The notes beneath the pieces were generated by a model. That model saw only the letters and a list, made by a program, of their open reading frames with translations. It ran no database searches and had not been told where the DNA came from. A program made the translations under genes and the position numbers. A stretch of DNA of 46,291 nucleotides from Candidatus Sulfotelmatobacter sp. (GTDB lineage: Bacteria > Acidobacteriota > Terriglobia > Terriglobales > Acidobacteriaceae): assembly GCA_030041215.1 (NCBI GenBank), contig JASHOH010000040.1, forward strand, positions 1 to 46,291, written 5' to 3'. Below are positions 17,330 through 26,738 of the stretch, piece after piece; the first letter of the stretch is position 1; the number at the start of each line of letters is the position of its first letter.

Positions 17330-18238
17330 TTGACCTACGAGCAAACACTTCGCTTGCCTGTGGAGTGCAGCGGTATTGGCTTGCATAGCGGCGCCCCTGT
17401 CTCGCTGCGCCTCATCCCCGCTCCCAGCGGCACAGGCATCGTCTTTCATCGCGTCGATCTCGACGGATTCGAAATCGAAGCCGTCAGCCGCAACGTCGCC
17501 CGCGTCAGCTATGCCACCAGCCTGATGAAAAAAGGCGTGCTGATCTCCACCACCGAGCACTTGCTCTCCGCCTTCGTGGGCATGGGCATCGACAACGCCA
17601 TTGTCGAACTCGACAATCTCGAACTTCCGATTCTTGACGGCAGCGCCCTTCCCTTCGTCGAACTCATTCAGAAAGCGGGAATCCGCCGCCAGCGCCGCCC
17701 ACGAAAATACCTCAAGATTCTTCGCGAGCTCGAAATGCGTGAGGGCAACAAGTACATTTCAGTCGAGCCCGCGAACTGCTACTCCGTCTCTTATTCCATC
17801 AACTTCACCCACCCGCTGATTGGAAAAGAAACTTTCGAGCTCGAACTTTCCAACGGCAACTACCTGCGCCAGATCGCCCCTGCCCGCACCTTCGGCTCGC
17901 GCACCGACGAAAAAGCCATGCGCAACATGGGGCTCATCCGCGGCGCCTCCCGCGACAACTGCATCGTCCTCACCCGCGACGGACTGGAAAACGGCCCGCT
18001 CCGCTTCCCCGATGAATTCGTCCGCCACAAAGTCCTCGATCTCATAGGGGATCTCGCCCTCCTCGGCAAGCCCATTCTTGGCAAAATCGTCGCCGACCGC
18101 GCTGGCCACGCCATGCACACCGCGCTCGTCTCGCGCATCCTCCGCGACAACACATTGTGGGAAGAAGTAATTCTGCCCGAGGAAAACGAGTCAACGCCTT
18201 CCTACAGCGCGCAGGCATCGGCGGGATCGGCGCTGTAA
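17330..18238 (+). CDS. lpxC: UDP-3-O-acyl-N-acetylglucosamine deacetylase
   Basis: 302 residues, the normal stand-alone length (no FabZ fusion). It catalyses the committed zinc-dependent step of lipid A synthesis, so an LPS-type outer membrane is expected. Family landmarks are CSGIGLHSG (13-21), TTEHLLSA (zinc ligand H77), VRHKVLDLIGD (H233 and D237) and the catalytic histidine in RAGHAMHTALV (H260). The best start is the TTG at 17330, which gives MTYEQTLRLPVEC in register with other LpxC proteins. No in-frame ATG lies nearby. A small hairpin CTGTGGC/GCCACAG is at 17251-17270 in the leader. Confidence 0.96.
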   Translation: MTYEQTLRLPVECSGIGLHSGAPVSLRLIPAPSGTGIVFHRVDLDGFEIEAVSRNVARVSYATSLMKKGVLISTTEHLLSAFVGMGIDNAIVELDNLELPILDGSALPFVELIQKAGIRRQRRPRKYLKILRELEMREGNKYISVEPANCYSVSYSINFTHPLIGKETFELELSNGNYLRQIAPARTFGSRTDEKAMRNMGLIRGASRDNCIVLTRDGLENGPLRFPDEFVRHKVLDLIGDLALLGKPILGKIVADRAGHAMHTALVSRILRDNTLWEEVILPEENESTPSYSAQASAGSAL

Positions 18239-18724
18239 ACAGAATCTAGCTTCAAGTTGTAGCTTTCGGGACCGCGAACATCGGCACGTCCAACTACCAT
18301 CAGCGTGGCGTTGTCGTTGACGTACTGCTCGTGGTCTCTTGTCTTGCAGCAATGGACTCGCCGGTGGACTCGACGCCACTTCCTTTAGTGAATTACTGCT
18401 AGTGCCCTTTTTGCAAGGGCTGGGAGGTCCTGGGTCGAAGAAGCGGTCTCGATGGCCTATGGTTCAACTAATGACTCATTTACCGAGATGCCAAGCAAAC
18501 GCGTCCGTTGCACTATAACTCTATCGCGTGGCGATATTGTTGGTAGGTCTAGTCGCATAAGGAAGTTACGCTCAGAACCCTTGGGCTAGGTTTCAATTTC
18601 GCTAGGTCCATCTCGGTGTGGGCTAGCCAACTAAATTTGACTGGGCTCCAGACTCGTGGCAAACTTAGCGCGCCGCGATATTCCCCCATCGCGCAGCGCT
18701 TTGCGCCCGTTGCAGGAAACTTCG
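18239..18724. other. lpxC to lipoprotein intergenic stretch
   Basis: About 490 bases with no convincing gene. The GTG-started extension of the next gene (18656) and a minus-strand ORF made of the complement of the poly-Gly tract were judged spurious. No terminator or promoter was clear by eye. Confidence 0.5.
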
Positions 18725-21718
18725 ATGACCCCTGATTGCGACGGCGGCCCCCGCCGTGTGCTCCACTGGTTTGCACGACTCTTGCCCGCTCTCTTGGTTG
18801 CTCTCCTGGCGTCGATAGCATGCGGTGGGGGAGGGTCGAGCGGAAGCAGTGGAGGCGGTGGTGGTGGAGGCGGCGGTGGTGGTCGTGGTGGAGGCGGCGG
18901 TGGCGGCGGAATCCCGAGCGGCCCCTTTACCGGCGGCAGAACCAAGTATGTACGAACCGATGCTACTACTGAATATTTTCTGCTGCTGAATGATCATTGG
19001 ATCATCTACAACCCGATTACAAATTACTTTTACGTGGCTGATCCGGGTTCGAACCACGTGATGGTTTTAAGTGCCTCCTCCGAGAGTGAAGTAGGGGCAA
19101 TAAGCGTACCAGGCGCGTACACACTCGACGACACTCCTGACCACACCACTCTTTACGTCGCGACGGTCATCGGCGACGTGTACACCGTCGACCCCGTGGG
19201 AATGACGGTTACGAACCGATATGTGGCGTCTGAGATTGGGCCATCGGGATTTCCATCCGAGACCGCCCTGGTGATGGCTGATGGACAGGTGGCATTGCTT
19301 GAGGGAACTGGCGGTGTTGGCTTGGATGGCGCCGGGCAGGCCGCCCTTTGGAACCCCACTGATAACTCCCTCTCTACGTTCACCCTTTGCTCCTACTTCA
19401 TCACTCCCGGCGGGATATCTCGCACACCGGACCGTACAAAAATAATTGTGTCCAACGTGGACGCCGGGGAATTTTGCATCTTGGACGAATCAACTGGGCA
19501 AGGCAACTCCTTCGGCCCCGGTGGGTTTCCGTCAGTAAATTTTCGGATAAGTCCAGACGGGAATTATCTGGCCGTGCCATATAACACGCTTACCCTGCCG
19601 CCCAACAACACCTACGCCCAGATCTACGATCTTTCGACCTTGGCTCTTGCTAACCAGTTCCTAGTGAGTGGCGATACCTCTACCGGTTCAGGATTTGCAT
19701 TTAGCGCCGACTCCACAACTCTCTTTGTCCCTAACGCCTGGACCATCTATGCGTACGACGTGGCGAGCGGTCAACAGGTGGGTTGGCTTCCGAACATGAA
19801 CGTACCCTTTCAAAGCGGCGGAGGAGCCTATGGGCCGGCCTCTAATCCGAATCTCCAGGCCACTGATAACACAGGTCTGCTGGTCGGCCCGCTGGAAGAG
19901 GGCGTTGGCTTCATCGATACAACCGTGATGCGCACTGGATCGGTTGGATCTCAGTTTCCGAATGGGTATTCGGTTCCAGCATCCGGACCGACATCGGGAG
20001 GCGGCCAGATAAAAATAACGGAGCCCGCTGCGTTTGGCGCATTGAGCGGGATTTACTTTGGATCGCAGGGATCAAGTGACATATCAGGGGTCTCCGGGCC
20101 GAATACGTACGGAAATTTCGGCTGGGTCTCCGCCTCGGTTCCACCTGGCCCTGCGGGCCCCGCAGACATCTATGTCACCACCACCGACGGAGGCATGCAG
20201 GTTCTACCGGAGGGCTTCAGCTACGGCCCGACAATTATCGAGATCACACCTAATATGTCTACGGGTGACGGAGGCGGTACCGGCATCATTTATGGATACG
20301 GTTTCGGCCCGGTGGGCACGGCGACGGAAGGGCCATTGCCTAATGTGGCCCGCAGCACCGCCAGCATGAGCAGCACGATCCCATCATCTCTGCAGGTGGC
20401 AGTGGGCGGCAATTCAGCACCTATCACCGGTTTCGAGCCGTACGCCTACCCGAGCGCATCCCCGCCGTTCCCACTGCAGGCTCTAGCGTATACAGCTCCG
20501 GCTGGGGCCTCATCCGCAAACATAACCGTTACGAGCAGCACTGGGAGCGTGACGACAACCTCCGCGTTGACGTACCTCCCACCAACTCAGCAGTTCGCCC
20601 TGCCAGGCTCGTCATTGGCACAAGGAATTTACGACCCGTATACAGACTTGTATTACTTCACTGACACAAACAAAATTCAGGTCTTCTCCAAGGCCCTGGG
20701 CGGATGGCAATCTCCGATTAGCATTCCGGCCGCGCAAAGACTCTGGGGGATTGCGTTGTCCCCCGACGGGAGCAAGCTTGCTGTATCCGACGCAAGCGTG
20801 GGCGCGATTTACGTCTTGAACCCCGCGAGCCCAGCCTCCGTCCAGACCTTCATCGTCGGCTCGTCCTCTCCCTTCACGGTGAATCCCTGTGGGCTCGCTG
20901 TCAGCGACGCAGGAAATATCTATTATTGGGTAACTGTACTGGGACAGGGCGGCGGTGCTGACCAGTTCTTCAAGCTGAATACAAGCACCGGGGCCATTTA
21001 CAACTATCTCATTGACTTCCCCGGAAATGGGGCAAACGATGCATATCTGCGAAATGAGATCAGTTCTGATAACACCCGCGTGTTCAATAATGCGGAAGGC
21101 TATGTTTTTTATGTCGACACTGCCACGGACACTTTGATTCCGGCGACTATCGATGACGAATGTTGCTACGGAGACTATGATTTGACGCTGTCGGCCGACC
21201 AAGCCGCCTTAGAAGCTACGAGCTTTCTTTACGACTACAACCTTAACGGTAATTCGTATTATGCGTTGAATGATCGTGAGGTTTTGAACATCCAGTATGT
21301 ATACGGTGCAAAGCTAAGCGCCGATGGCACCCTGTTGTTCCAACCCTCTACCAATGGTATCGATGTATTGGATGGCAGGCTCGGAAACCTGCTGAATCGC
21401 GTGGCCCTTCCGGTGTCTCTCTCGCAAAACTATGACGCCATGGTCGCAGATGGCGTTGATAACGTCCTGATCGCGATCACGGGAACAAGCGGCGACGGTA
21501 TCGCTGTTGTAGATTTGAGCTCCATCCAGGAGCCACCGCCCCTACCGTATACAAGGAAGCATTCAGGGGGCCGAGGTGTTGAGGGCACAGGTGTCGCCCA
21601 CTCAGTCCCCAGCCTTTTAAGCGGCCGGAATAAGCACAAAGCCCTGTTGCCCTTCTCTTACAGAGTTCCCCATGTGACGAAGCTGCTGCCACAGCAAGTC
21701 AATGAGAAACGTCCTTGA
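18725..21718 (+). CDS. Large secreted/lipoprotein beta-propeller protein with poly-Gly linker and IPT/TIG domains
   Basis: 997 residues. A signal segment WFARLLPALLVALLASIAC ends in a lipobox-like cysteine, followed at once by GGGGSSGSS and a glycine-only tract broken by a single Arg. A first propeller-like half (about 65-430) has repeated segments such as NPITNYFYVADPGSNHVMVL. IPT/TIG-like modules follow (about 435-620, for example ITEPAAFGALSGIYFGS, then ITPNMSTGDGGGTGIIYGYGFG). A second propeller half (about 625-935) has units such as LWGIALSPDGSKLAVSDAS. The C-terminus is basic. The likely place is the outer surface; the ligand is unknown. The ATG at 18725 has AGGA 9 bases upstream. Confidence 0.8.
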   Translation: MTPDCDGGPRRVLHWFARLLPALLVALLASIACGGGGSSGSSGGGGGGGGGGGRGGGGGGGGIPSGPFTGGRTKYVRTDATTEYFLLLNDHWIIYNPITNYFYVADPGSNHVMVLSASSESEVGAISVPGAYTLDDTPDHTTLYVATVIGDVYTVDPVGMTVTNRYVASEIGPSGFPSETALVMADGQVALLEGTGGVGLDGAGQAALWNPTDNSLSTFTLCSYFITPGGISRTPDRTKIIVSNVDAGEFCILDESTGQGNSFGPGGFPSVNFRISPDGNYLAVPYNTLTLPPNNTYAQIYDLSTLALANQFLVSGDTSTGSGFAFSADSTTLFVPNAWTIYAYDVASGQQVGWLPNMNVPFQSGGGAYGPASNPNLQATDNTGLLVGPLEEGVGFIDTTVMRTGSVGSQFPNGYSVPASGPTSGGGQIKITEPAAFGALSGIYFGSQGSSDISGVSGPNTYGNFGWVSASVPPGPAGPADIYVTTTDGGMQVLPEGFSYGPTIIEITPNMSTGDGGGTGIIYGYGFGPVGTATEGPLPNVARSTASMSSTIPSSLQVAVGGNSAPITGFEPYAYPSASPPFPLQALAYTAPAGASSANITVTSSTGSVTTTSALTYLPPTQQFALPGSSLAQGIYDPYTDLYYFTDTNKIQVFSKALGGWQSPISIPAAQRLWGIALSPDGSKLAVSDASVGAIYVLNPASPASVQTFIVGSSSPFTVNPCGLAVSDAGNIYYWVTVLGQGGGADQFFKLNTSTGAIYNYLIDFPGNGANDAYLRNEISSDNTRVFNNAEGYVFYVDTATDTLIPATIDDECCYGDYDLTLSADQAALEATSFLYDYNLNGNSYYALNDREVLNIQYVYGAKLSADGTLLFQPSTNGIDVLDGRLGNLLNRVALPVSLSQNYDAMVADGVDNVLIAITGTSGDGIAVVDLSSIQEPPPLPYTRKHSGGRGVEGTGVAHSVPSLLSGRNKHKALLPFSYRVPHVTKLLPQQVNEKRP

Positions 21719-21835
21719 TGCTACTGCCTTTTTCTTGCGCAGCCGTTTTTCCCGTTCCCTAGTTCGAACCGTGTTAGCCTATCATCAGTAGGGGCTGCTC
21801 ACGTCGAACTAGTAGTCTCCTGCACAGAAGTAACC

Positions 21836-22615
21836 ATGCGGGAGCAAACCAAGCCATCTCGACCACCCTTATCCCCCTTGCCTGCAGGGACTTCCGCGCC
21901 TTCCTCCGACCCGGAAACCGAGCAACTTTCGGCGCTCGCCGGGGTTCAAGGTAGTGTGAGCACTGCCGCTATCGACGGAAGTGTGCTGATGGGCTCGTTG
22001 GGTTCGCACCCGCCCGTCACCGTACAGCCCGCGTTAGCCATTGAGGGCTACAGCGACGCTGAAGTCATGCTGCGCGTCAAGGCGGGCGATCAGTCCGCTT
22101 TTGATTATCTGGTGCAGAAATATCGCCGGCCGCTGGTGAGCTTCATGTACCGCATGGCGCACAATGCGGCAGCGGCGGAAGATCTCGCACAGGAAGTTTT
22201 CTTGCGCGTCTATCGTTCGCGCGAAAGCTACGAGGCGAGCGCCAAATTCACGACCTGGTTGTATCGCATCGCAACCAACCTGGCGGTGAATTACGCGCGC
22301 GACACGCGCAAAGAGCGGCCGGAGGTGACCGTCAGCCTCGATGAGCCCGACGAGGAGACCGGAACGACCATGGACGTGGCCGACGCCACGCTCAGCGTTG
22401 AGCAGAAATTGCTGCGCGATGAGCGCCTTAAGGCGATCCGCAAGAAAGTCGAGGCGCTGCCCGAGCGGCAAAAGCTGGCGGTGATCATGCACAAGTATCA
22501 GCAGATGGATTACAAGCAGATTTCTGAAGTGCTGAAGTTGAGCGAATCGGCAACGAAATCGTTGTTGTTCCGCGCATACGAAACGCTCCGGGAACAATTG
22601 AAGGAATTCATATAG
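21836..22615 (+). CDS. ECF (sigma-E type) RNA polymerase sigma factor
   Basis: 259 residues, longer than the usual 180-200. Sigma region 2 runs from about 85 to 160 (AFDYLVQKYRRPLVSFMYRM, AAEDLAQEVFLRVYRSR, KFTTWLYRIATNLAVNYAR). Region 4 runs from about 205 to 258 (LPERQKLAVIMHKYQQMDYKQISEVL). The first 70 or so residues are Pro/Ser/Ala-rich and unlike the family. They may be a real extension, or translation may start lower down, for example at the ATG at 21989. It is followed 46 bases later by a zinc-finger anti-sigma gene, the normal partner arrangement. Confidence 0.92.
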   Translation: MREQTKPSRPPLSPLPAGTSAPSSDPETEQLSALAGVQGSVSTAAIDGSVLMGSLGSHPPVTVQPALAIEGYSDAEVMLRVKAGDQSAFDYLVQKYRRPLVSFMYRMAHNAAAAEDLAQEVFLRVYRSRESYEASAKFTTWLYRIATNLAVNYARDTRKERPEVTVSLDEPDEETGTTMDVADATLSVEQKLLRDERLKAIRKKVEALPERQKLAVIMHKYQQMDYKQISEVLKLSESATKSLLFRAYETLREQLKEFI

Positions 22616-22661
22616 TTGACATTAGCCGTTGACGAGGCGAAGAAACGAAGGGGTAAGCTTT

Positions 22662-23156
22662 ATGAAGTGCGAAGAAATCAAGGAAATCATGCCGGATGTA
22701 GCGGCGGGTTTGGCGGTAATGACGCCCGAACTTAGCGCTCATCTGGCGGCGTGCAGCGCCTGCGCTGGCAAACTGGCAGAGCTTCGCAGGGCGATGGCGC
22801 TGCTCGATGAATGGCAGGCGCCCGAGCCGTCGCCATATTTCGACGTTCGCCTGCAGGCACGCCTGCGCCAGGAAACGGCTAAACCTCAGGGCGGATGGTT
22901 CGCATGGTTCCCACGTCCCGTGCTGGCGGCTGCGTTGACGGTGCTCATGGCCATTGGCATCGGCCTGTTCTTCCGCAACGACAATGGAGTTTATCAGCCG
23001 GAAAATGTTGTAGCAGTCAATGACGTGGTTTCGCAGTCTGGCGAAGGTACGGCGGTGAGCGACCTCCAGGCCCTTGAGAAGAACAACGACCTGTATTCAG
23101 ATTTTGATCTTCTCGATGATTTGCAAGTGCAGCCGGAAGTAACAGCAAATCCGTAG
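22662..23156 (+). CDS. Zinc-finger (zf-HC2) anti-sigma factor
   Basis: 164 residues. The N-terminal anti-sigma domain has C3 and the HLAACSACAGKL motif (HxxxCxxC), typical of zinc anti-sigma factors that hold an ECF sigma. A single membrane helix (VLAAALTVLMAIGIGLFF, about 89-106) divides the cytoplasmic part from an acidic outer tail ending NNDLYSDFDLLDDLQVQPEV. I chose the ATG at 22662 because AAGGGG lies 8 bases upstream. An in-frame ATG at 22629 would add 11 residues with no clear ribosome binding site. It presumably controls the upstream sigma factor. Confidence 0.88.
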   Translation: MKCEEIKEIMPDVAAGLAVMTPELSAHLAACSACAGKLAELRRAMALLDEWQAPEPSPYFDVRLQARLRQETAKPQGGWFAWFPRPVLAAALTVLMAIGIGLFFRNDNGVYQPENVVAVNDVVSQSGEGTAVSDLQALEKNNDLYSDFDLLDDLQVQPEVTANP

Positions 23157-23205
23157 GAATGGGCGCAGAGAAGAAATAGAGAGAAGCAAAAGAAAGATAA
23201 AAATA

Positions 23206-23853
23206 ATGAAGCGGGCGAGATCCATGGCGGAGTGCGTATCAGCGGCCCTCCTTCTTGTGGGCTCGCTCGCCCTACCCTGCACTGCGCAGCACGGCCACGG
23301 ATTCGGAGGATTCGCCCACTTCCCGCAGCAACACCACCAGTCCATGGCCGCACAGCCGAAGTCGGCGCCTCATCCATCGCAGCCGAAAAGTCACCCACAA
23401 ACACAAACCCACGCACAGCCGCAGAGTCACGCCGGTGACTGGCTGCGCAAGCATCAGAATATGTCGCCCGCGGAGCGGCAAAGAGACCTGGAAAACGATC
23501 CCGGCTTCCGCCGTCTGCCTGCTCAGCAGCAGCAGTTGTTCCGGCAGCGGTTGCAGCATTTTTCCAGCCTGCCGCGCGATCAACAGGACCGCATGCTGCG
23601 TCGCATGGATGTCTGGGCGCATTTGACGCCGGAACAGAAGCAGCAGGCGCGCGAAATTCACGGCCGCATTCAGCAGCTTCCGCCCGACCGTCAGCGCATG
23701 GTGCGCACTGCAATCGACGACATGCGAGGCATGCCGCCCGAGCAACGCGAACAGATCATCAATTCCGAACGATTCAAAGGCATGTTCTTGCCCGAAGAGC
23801 GCGACATCATGCGCAGCGCTACCAAACTTCCCCTTGCTCCACCCGAGCAGTGA
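23206..23853 (+). CDS. Exported DUF3106-like protein, third gene of the sigma operon
   Basis: 215 residues. A signal peptide (about 1-27, ending CTAQ) is followed by a His/Gln/Pro-rich linker (HPSQPKSHPQTQTHAQPQSH). A helical region then has repeated arginine- and glutamine-rich blocks with the pattern LPxxQQxxxRxRLxxFxxLPxxQQ. This resembles DUF3106 proteins, which often sit behind sigma/anti-sigma pairs. The ribosome binding site is weak (GAAAGA). It starts 49 bases after the anti-sigma gene, so it is probably co-transcribed. A role in envelope stress sensing is suggested only by position. Confidence 0.75.
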   Translation: MKRARSMAECVSAALLLVGSLALPCTAQHGHGFGGFAHFPQQHHQSMAAQPKSAPHPSQPKSHPQTQTHAQPQSHAGDWLRKHQNMSPAERQRDLENDPGFRRLPAQQQQLFRQRLQHFSSLPRDQQDRMLRRMDVWAHLTPEQKQQAREIHGRIQQLPPDRQRMVRTAIDDMRGMPPEQREQIINSERFKGMFLPEERDIMRSATKLPLAPPEQ

Positions 23854-24342
23854 GACTCTTCTGAGCGAAGCAAATCTGCCGCCTCCACGCCTAGCTTTGC
23901 CCTGTGCTGTTAACTCCTAGCTGCTAGCTTCTAGCTAAAACCGATTTCGATTTTGACTGGAAGCTGGAAGCGCTGTCTCAGGTTTTATGTTCCCGTGCAC
24001 GTAACGCAGTTTTTATATAGATTTGCCAAAATTACCAACCTTCTGCAGCATCGACCTGGCCCGGACTTCGCATTAGATGTACAATGTGTTTGGATATCAA
24101 TGATTTACGCCATCAGCTTTGCAGGACGGTTTGGCATCCAACCTGTACTGTGAAGACTGGCACCGCGGTAACGGGAGCCTGATTTTTGAGGTCCGCACCG
24201 CGTCAACGCTGTCCTCGCGATTAATCCTTTTATAGTCGCATCGGTTTTAGGGGACGCACTTAAAAAATCACGCTACAGGCGCGTTTTTTGGCGTGCTGGA
24301 GTGGAGCTGCCAACGCTCCCTCAAATTCGGAGGAAGTCACTT
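23854..24342. other. Intergenic stretch upstream of the OmpA-family gene
   Basis: About 490 bases without a credible gene. It contains words of the AGCTnnnAGCT repeat type near 23906-23940 and an AT-rich patch (about 24000-24110). A weak A-run/stem/T-run hairpin at 24262-24291 (AAAAAATCACGC facing GCGCGTTTTTT) could act as a terminator on either strand. Confidence 0.5.
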
Positions 24343-25206
24343 ATGAAAAGTATTTTCCTTGTTCTGCCTCTGGCTGCGGTAATCGCGATTCCGGCCATGG
24401 CACAAACTTCGTCTACCCAGGACCAATCCTCGTCTTCCAGTCAAGCCACTCAGTCAACTCAATCCACTGAGAACGTCACCGGCAAGCAGCCCCTTCAGGC
24501 GCCGGCACGCGAAGGCTTCTGGGGACGCATCAATCCCTTCGCCCGCAAGAGCTATGTAAAGCGTCAGACCGAGCCTATTCGCGACCGCGTCAACGAACTT
24601 GACGAACTGACCGCTGCGAATAGCAAGGCGATCAAAGATACCGACGCGCGCGCTCAGGCCGGAATCAAGCTGGCATCGGAGAAGGCCAACGAAGCCGATC
24701 AGCACGCCATCGAAGCCGGCAATAAAGCCCAGGCGGCGCAGGCCAGCGCGCAGCAGGCGACCAACCGCATTCAGACCGTCGAAACCGTGGTGGGCAACAT
24801 TGATCAGTATAAGGCTTCAAATCAGACCGAAATCCGCTTTCGGCCCGGACAGACTGTGCTGAGCAAGGCTGCGAAAGATGCTTTGGATGAAATGGCCAAT
24901 GCCGTAAAGGGCCAACGCGGCTACATCATCGAAGTGCAAGGCTTCTCTTCTGGCAAGGGACAGGTCGCCATTCAGAACTCACAGAAGATGGCCGAGTCGG
25001 TGGTCCGCTATCTCGTGCTCAACCATGACATTCCTGTCTACCGCATTTATCTCGTCGGCATGGGCAACGCCCCAGTGCAGGGCGAGGAGAACGAGAAGCA
25101 CATCAGCGGCGGCCGTGTTGAAGTCAGCCTGCTGAAGAATGATCTGGAGCAGCTCTCCAGCAATTCTTCTGCACCCATGACCAGGGACCAGCAGCAGCCG
25201 AAGTAA
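24343..25206 (+). CDS. OmpA-family periplasmic/outer-membrane protein
   Basis: 287 residues. A cleavable signal peptide, MKSIFLVLPLAAVIAIPAMA then QTSS, precedes a Ser/Gln/Thr-rich stretch (20-50). A long helical region follows (about 85-160, AAGNKAQAAQASAQQATNRI), probably a coiled coil. The C-terminal OmpA-like domain (about 165-275) carries FRPGQTVLSKAAKDALDEMA, YIIEVQGFSSGKG and YLVGMGNAPV. Such domains bind peptidoglycan. It lacks the beta-barrel of true OmpA. The ATG at 24343 has a strong GGAGGAAG ribosome binding site; the GTG at 24301 does not. A strong terminator follows. Confidence 0.87.
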   Translation: MKSIFLVLPLAAVIAIPAMAQTSSTQDQSSSSSQATQSTQSTENVTGKQPLQAPAREGFWGRINPFARKSYVKRQTEPIRDRVNELDELTAANSKAIKDTDARAQAGIKLASEKANEADQHAIEAGNKAQAAQASAQQATNRIQTVETVVGNIDQYKASNQTEIRFRPGQTVLSKAAKDALDEMANAVKGQRGYIIEVQGFSSGKGQVAIQNSQKMAESVVRYLVLNHDIPVYRIYLVGMGNAPVQGEENEKHISGGRVEVSLLKNDLEQLSSNSSAPMTRDQQQPK

Positions 25207-25280
25207 CAGCCGGCCACCGCAGAGTGGCAAGAACGTAAGCTTGTGGACAGAAGGGCGCCTCGCCCGGAGTCCCTCCCCCA

Positions 25281-25315
25281 GAGAAAAGCCTCCCGATTGA
25301 CGGGAGGCTTTTCTC
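25281..25315 (+). terminator. Strong intrinsic terminator after the OmpA-family gene
   Basis: A perfect 15-bp stem (25281-25295 with 25301-25315, GAGAAAAGCCTCCCG and its complement) with a 5-base loop. The T-run TTTTCTC lies at the end of the stem on the plus strand, and the A-run at the other side allows it to act on the minus strand too. Confidence 0.88.
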
Positions 25316-25406
25316 GTGCAGATCAGTCTTTGTTCCCAGTTCTTAGTTAAAGCCTTCGTCACGGACTGAGAACTCGTCTCGAAAATAGTTTTGAAAGGGC
25401 GTGGCT

Positions 25407-25784
25407 CTAGTTTTCCAGGATCACCTGCGCAATCGCCTGTTCGGCCGTATGCGATATCGAAAGCGCCGCATTCCTCACACCGAGTTTTGCGGCGAATTCA
25501 CTGGCCTTGCCGTGAAAGACCATCGTCGGCCGTCGGCCCGGCGGCCGCACCACCTCGCAGTCGCGCCAGCGCACGCCATGGTTCCAGCCCGTCCCCAGCG
25601 CCTTCATCGCAGCTTCTTTCGCGGCAAAACGCGCAGCGTAGCGCTCGATACGATTCGCTTTTGAGTCGCAATATCTTCTCTCGTCCGGGGTATAGATGCG
25701 CTCCAGAAAGCGATCCCCATACCGCGTAATCGCCGCGCGCAAGCGCTCCACTTCCGCGATGTCAATTCCAGTGCCGACGATCAT
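25407..25784 (-). CDS. acpS: Holo-[acyl-carrier-protein] synthase
   Basis: 125 residues, the typical AcpS length. It moves the 4'-phosphopantetheine arm of CoA onto apo-ACP. The N-terminal motif is GTGIDIAEVERL (D8 binds magnesium), the second motif is RYAARFAAKEAAMKALGTG, and the end has LSISHTAEQAIAQVILEN. The ATG at 25784 has GAGGA about 5 bases upstream. It converges on the OmpA-family gene, with the terminator between them. Confidence 0.96.
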   Translation of the reverse strand: MIVGTGIDIAEVERLRAAITRYGDRFLERIYTPDERRYCDSKANRIERYAARFAAKEAAMKALGTGWNHGVRWRDCEVVRPPGRRPTMVFHGKASEFAAKLGVRNAALSISHTAEQAIAQVILEN

Positions 25785-25959
25785 GTCCTCGGTTCATTTC
25801 GAAGGATTGAAATTCCAGGATTGAATGTCTGTAAGGAGATGATAATCGGATGATAATCGAAGGATCGGTTCGTGCGCACAACTCACGTTTAAAGGCTCCG
25901 CGCACAATACTTGGAACGCGACCACGCGGTCGCGTTCCACGAGATGAGGATTCGTCTGG

Positions 25960-26217
25960 TTACGGCCAGCGCTTCGCCGTATCATCCCAGCCTGCGGCGC
26001 GAACAGGTTGCGCCGCTACGGCCACCGGAGGCGATGGAATGCGGATCGGTTGCTGCGGGCCGTTCACCGCGGTCGGCAAAGGTTTTACGCTGGCATCAGA
26101 GATCGATTCCTTTTCTTCCGACAGCAGCGGCGCTACCAGCCGCAGCGCCTCCACTTCCTTTTCCAGACGGGTTAACTCCATTTCCTTCTGCCGCAGAACT
26201 TCGTAAACATTCTTCAT
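25960..26217 (-). CDS. Small leucine-zipper-like protein
   Basis: 85 residues. The N-terminal half (MKNVYEVLRQKEMELTRLEK then EVEALRLVAPLL) is a run of leucine heptads and should form a short coiled coil. The C-terminal half is Pro/Ala/Val-rich and low in complexity. I recall near-identical N-termini from other acidobacterial small proteins, but no function is known. The start at 26217 is 38 bases downstream of the predicted transcript start of a good sigma-70-type promoter. Longer in-frame starts upstream would begin before the promoter and are rejected. Confidence 0.65.
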   Translation of the reverse strand: MKNVYEVLRQKEMELTRLEKEVEALRLVAPLLSEEKESISDASVKPLPTAVNGPQQPIRIPSPPVAVAAQPVRAAGWDDTAKRWP

Positions 26218-26261
26218 AGACAGGGTCACCTGAAACGCGTTATCGGTGCAGCGTTTCTCGA

Positions 26262-26289
26262 ACTTTAGCAGAGTTCGCCGTGTTGTCAA
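26262..26289 (-). promoter_or_regulatory. Sigma-70-type promoter of the leucine-zipper gene
   Basis: On the minus strand, a perfect TTGACA (26289-26284) is 16 bases from TAAAGT (26267-26262). Transcription would start near 26255, about 38 bases before the ATG at 26217. Confidence 0.65.
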
Positions 26290-26738
26290 GAACTTACGGT
26301 TTAGAGTCGTGGATCGCACCAAATCTATTTGGCATGGCCTCATCCCGAGCAGAGCCGGTTTTCAGGCGGGTGCAGAGCCTGCCCTGAGCCGAATGGCTAA
26401 GAAATCTCCTTAACCAAAGTCGTCGGATTGCGCACCAGTCAAGGGTTTCAAGAGATATCCACAGCCAGGAATGCGGTGAATTCACTATAATTCCCCGCAA
26501 TTTCCCATCCCAATCACGCAAAACGCCCGTCCAGCTTTGTTCTTAGTGATAACTCGCCTCGCCCGCCTGCACCAAATCCTGTCACCCGCCTGTGGACGGC
26601 CCGCACTCGACTGAAAATAAAGCACATACAATCGCCAACTTTCGATTGACTACAAAATTAAAAGGAGTACAAGAAAATCGTTCTTTGGCAGTTTCTTAAG
26701 TTTTTCCGGTTGGTGCGGCGTCCGGGGCTCAAGCTGAG
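26290..26738. other. Intergenic stretch between the leucine-zipper and methyltransferase genes
   Basis: About 450 bases without a supported gene. It includes a copy of the GAGCCTGCCCTGAGC repeat (26375-26396) and the left end of a 157-base duplicated block (26701 onward). Confidence 0.5.

Noticed and set aside
18665-19057. Minus-strand ORF opposite the poly-Gly tract
   Set aside because: It is a Pro/Thr/Ala complement of the glycine codons, with no ribosome binding site and a real gene on the other strand.
26294-26521. 75-residue minus-strand ORF upstream of the leucine-zipper gene
   Set aside because: It overlaps the TTGACA promoter region and a dispersed repeat, and has no ribosome binding site or recognisable domain.
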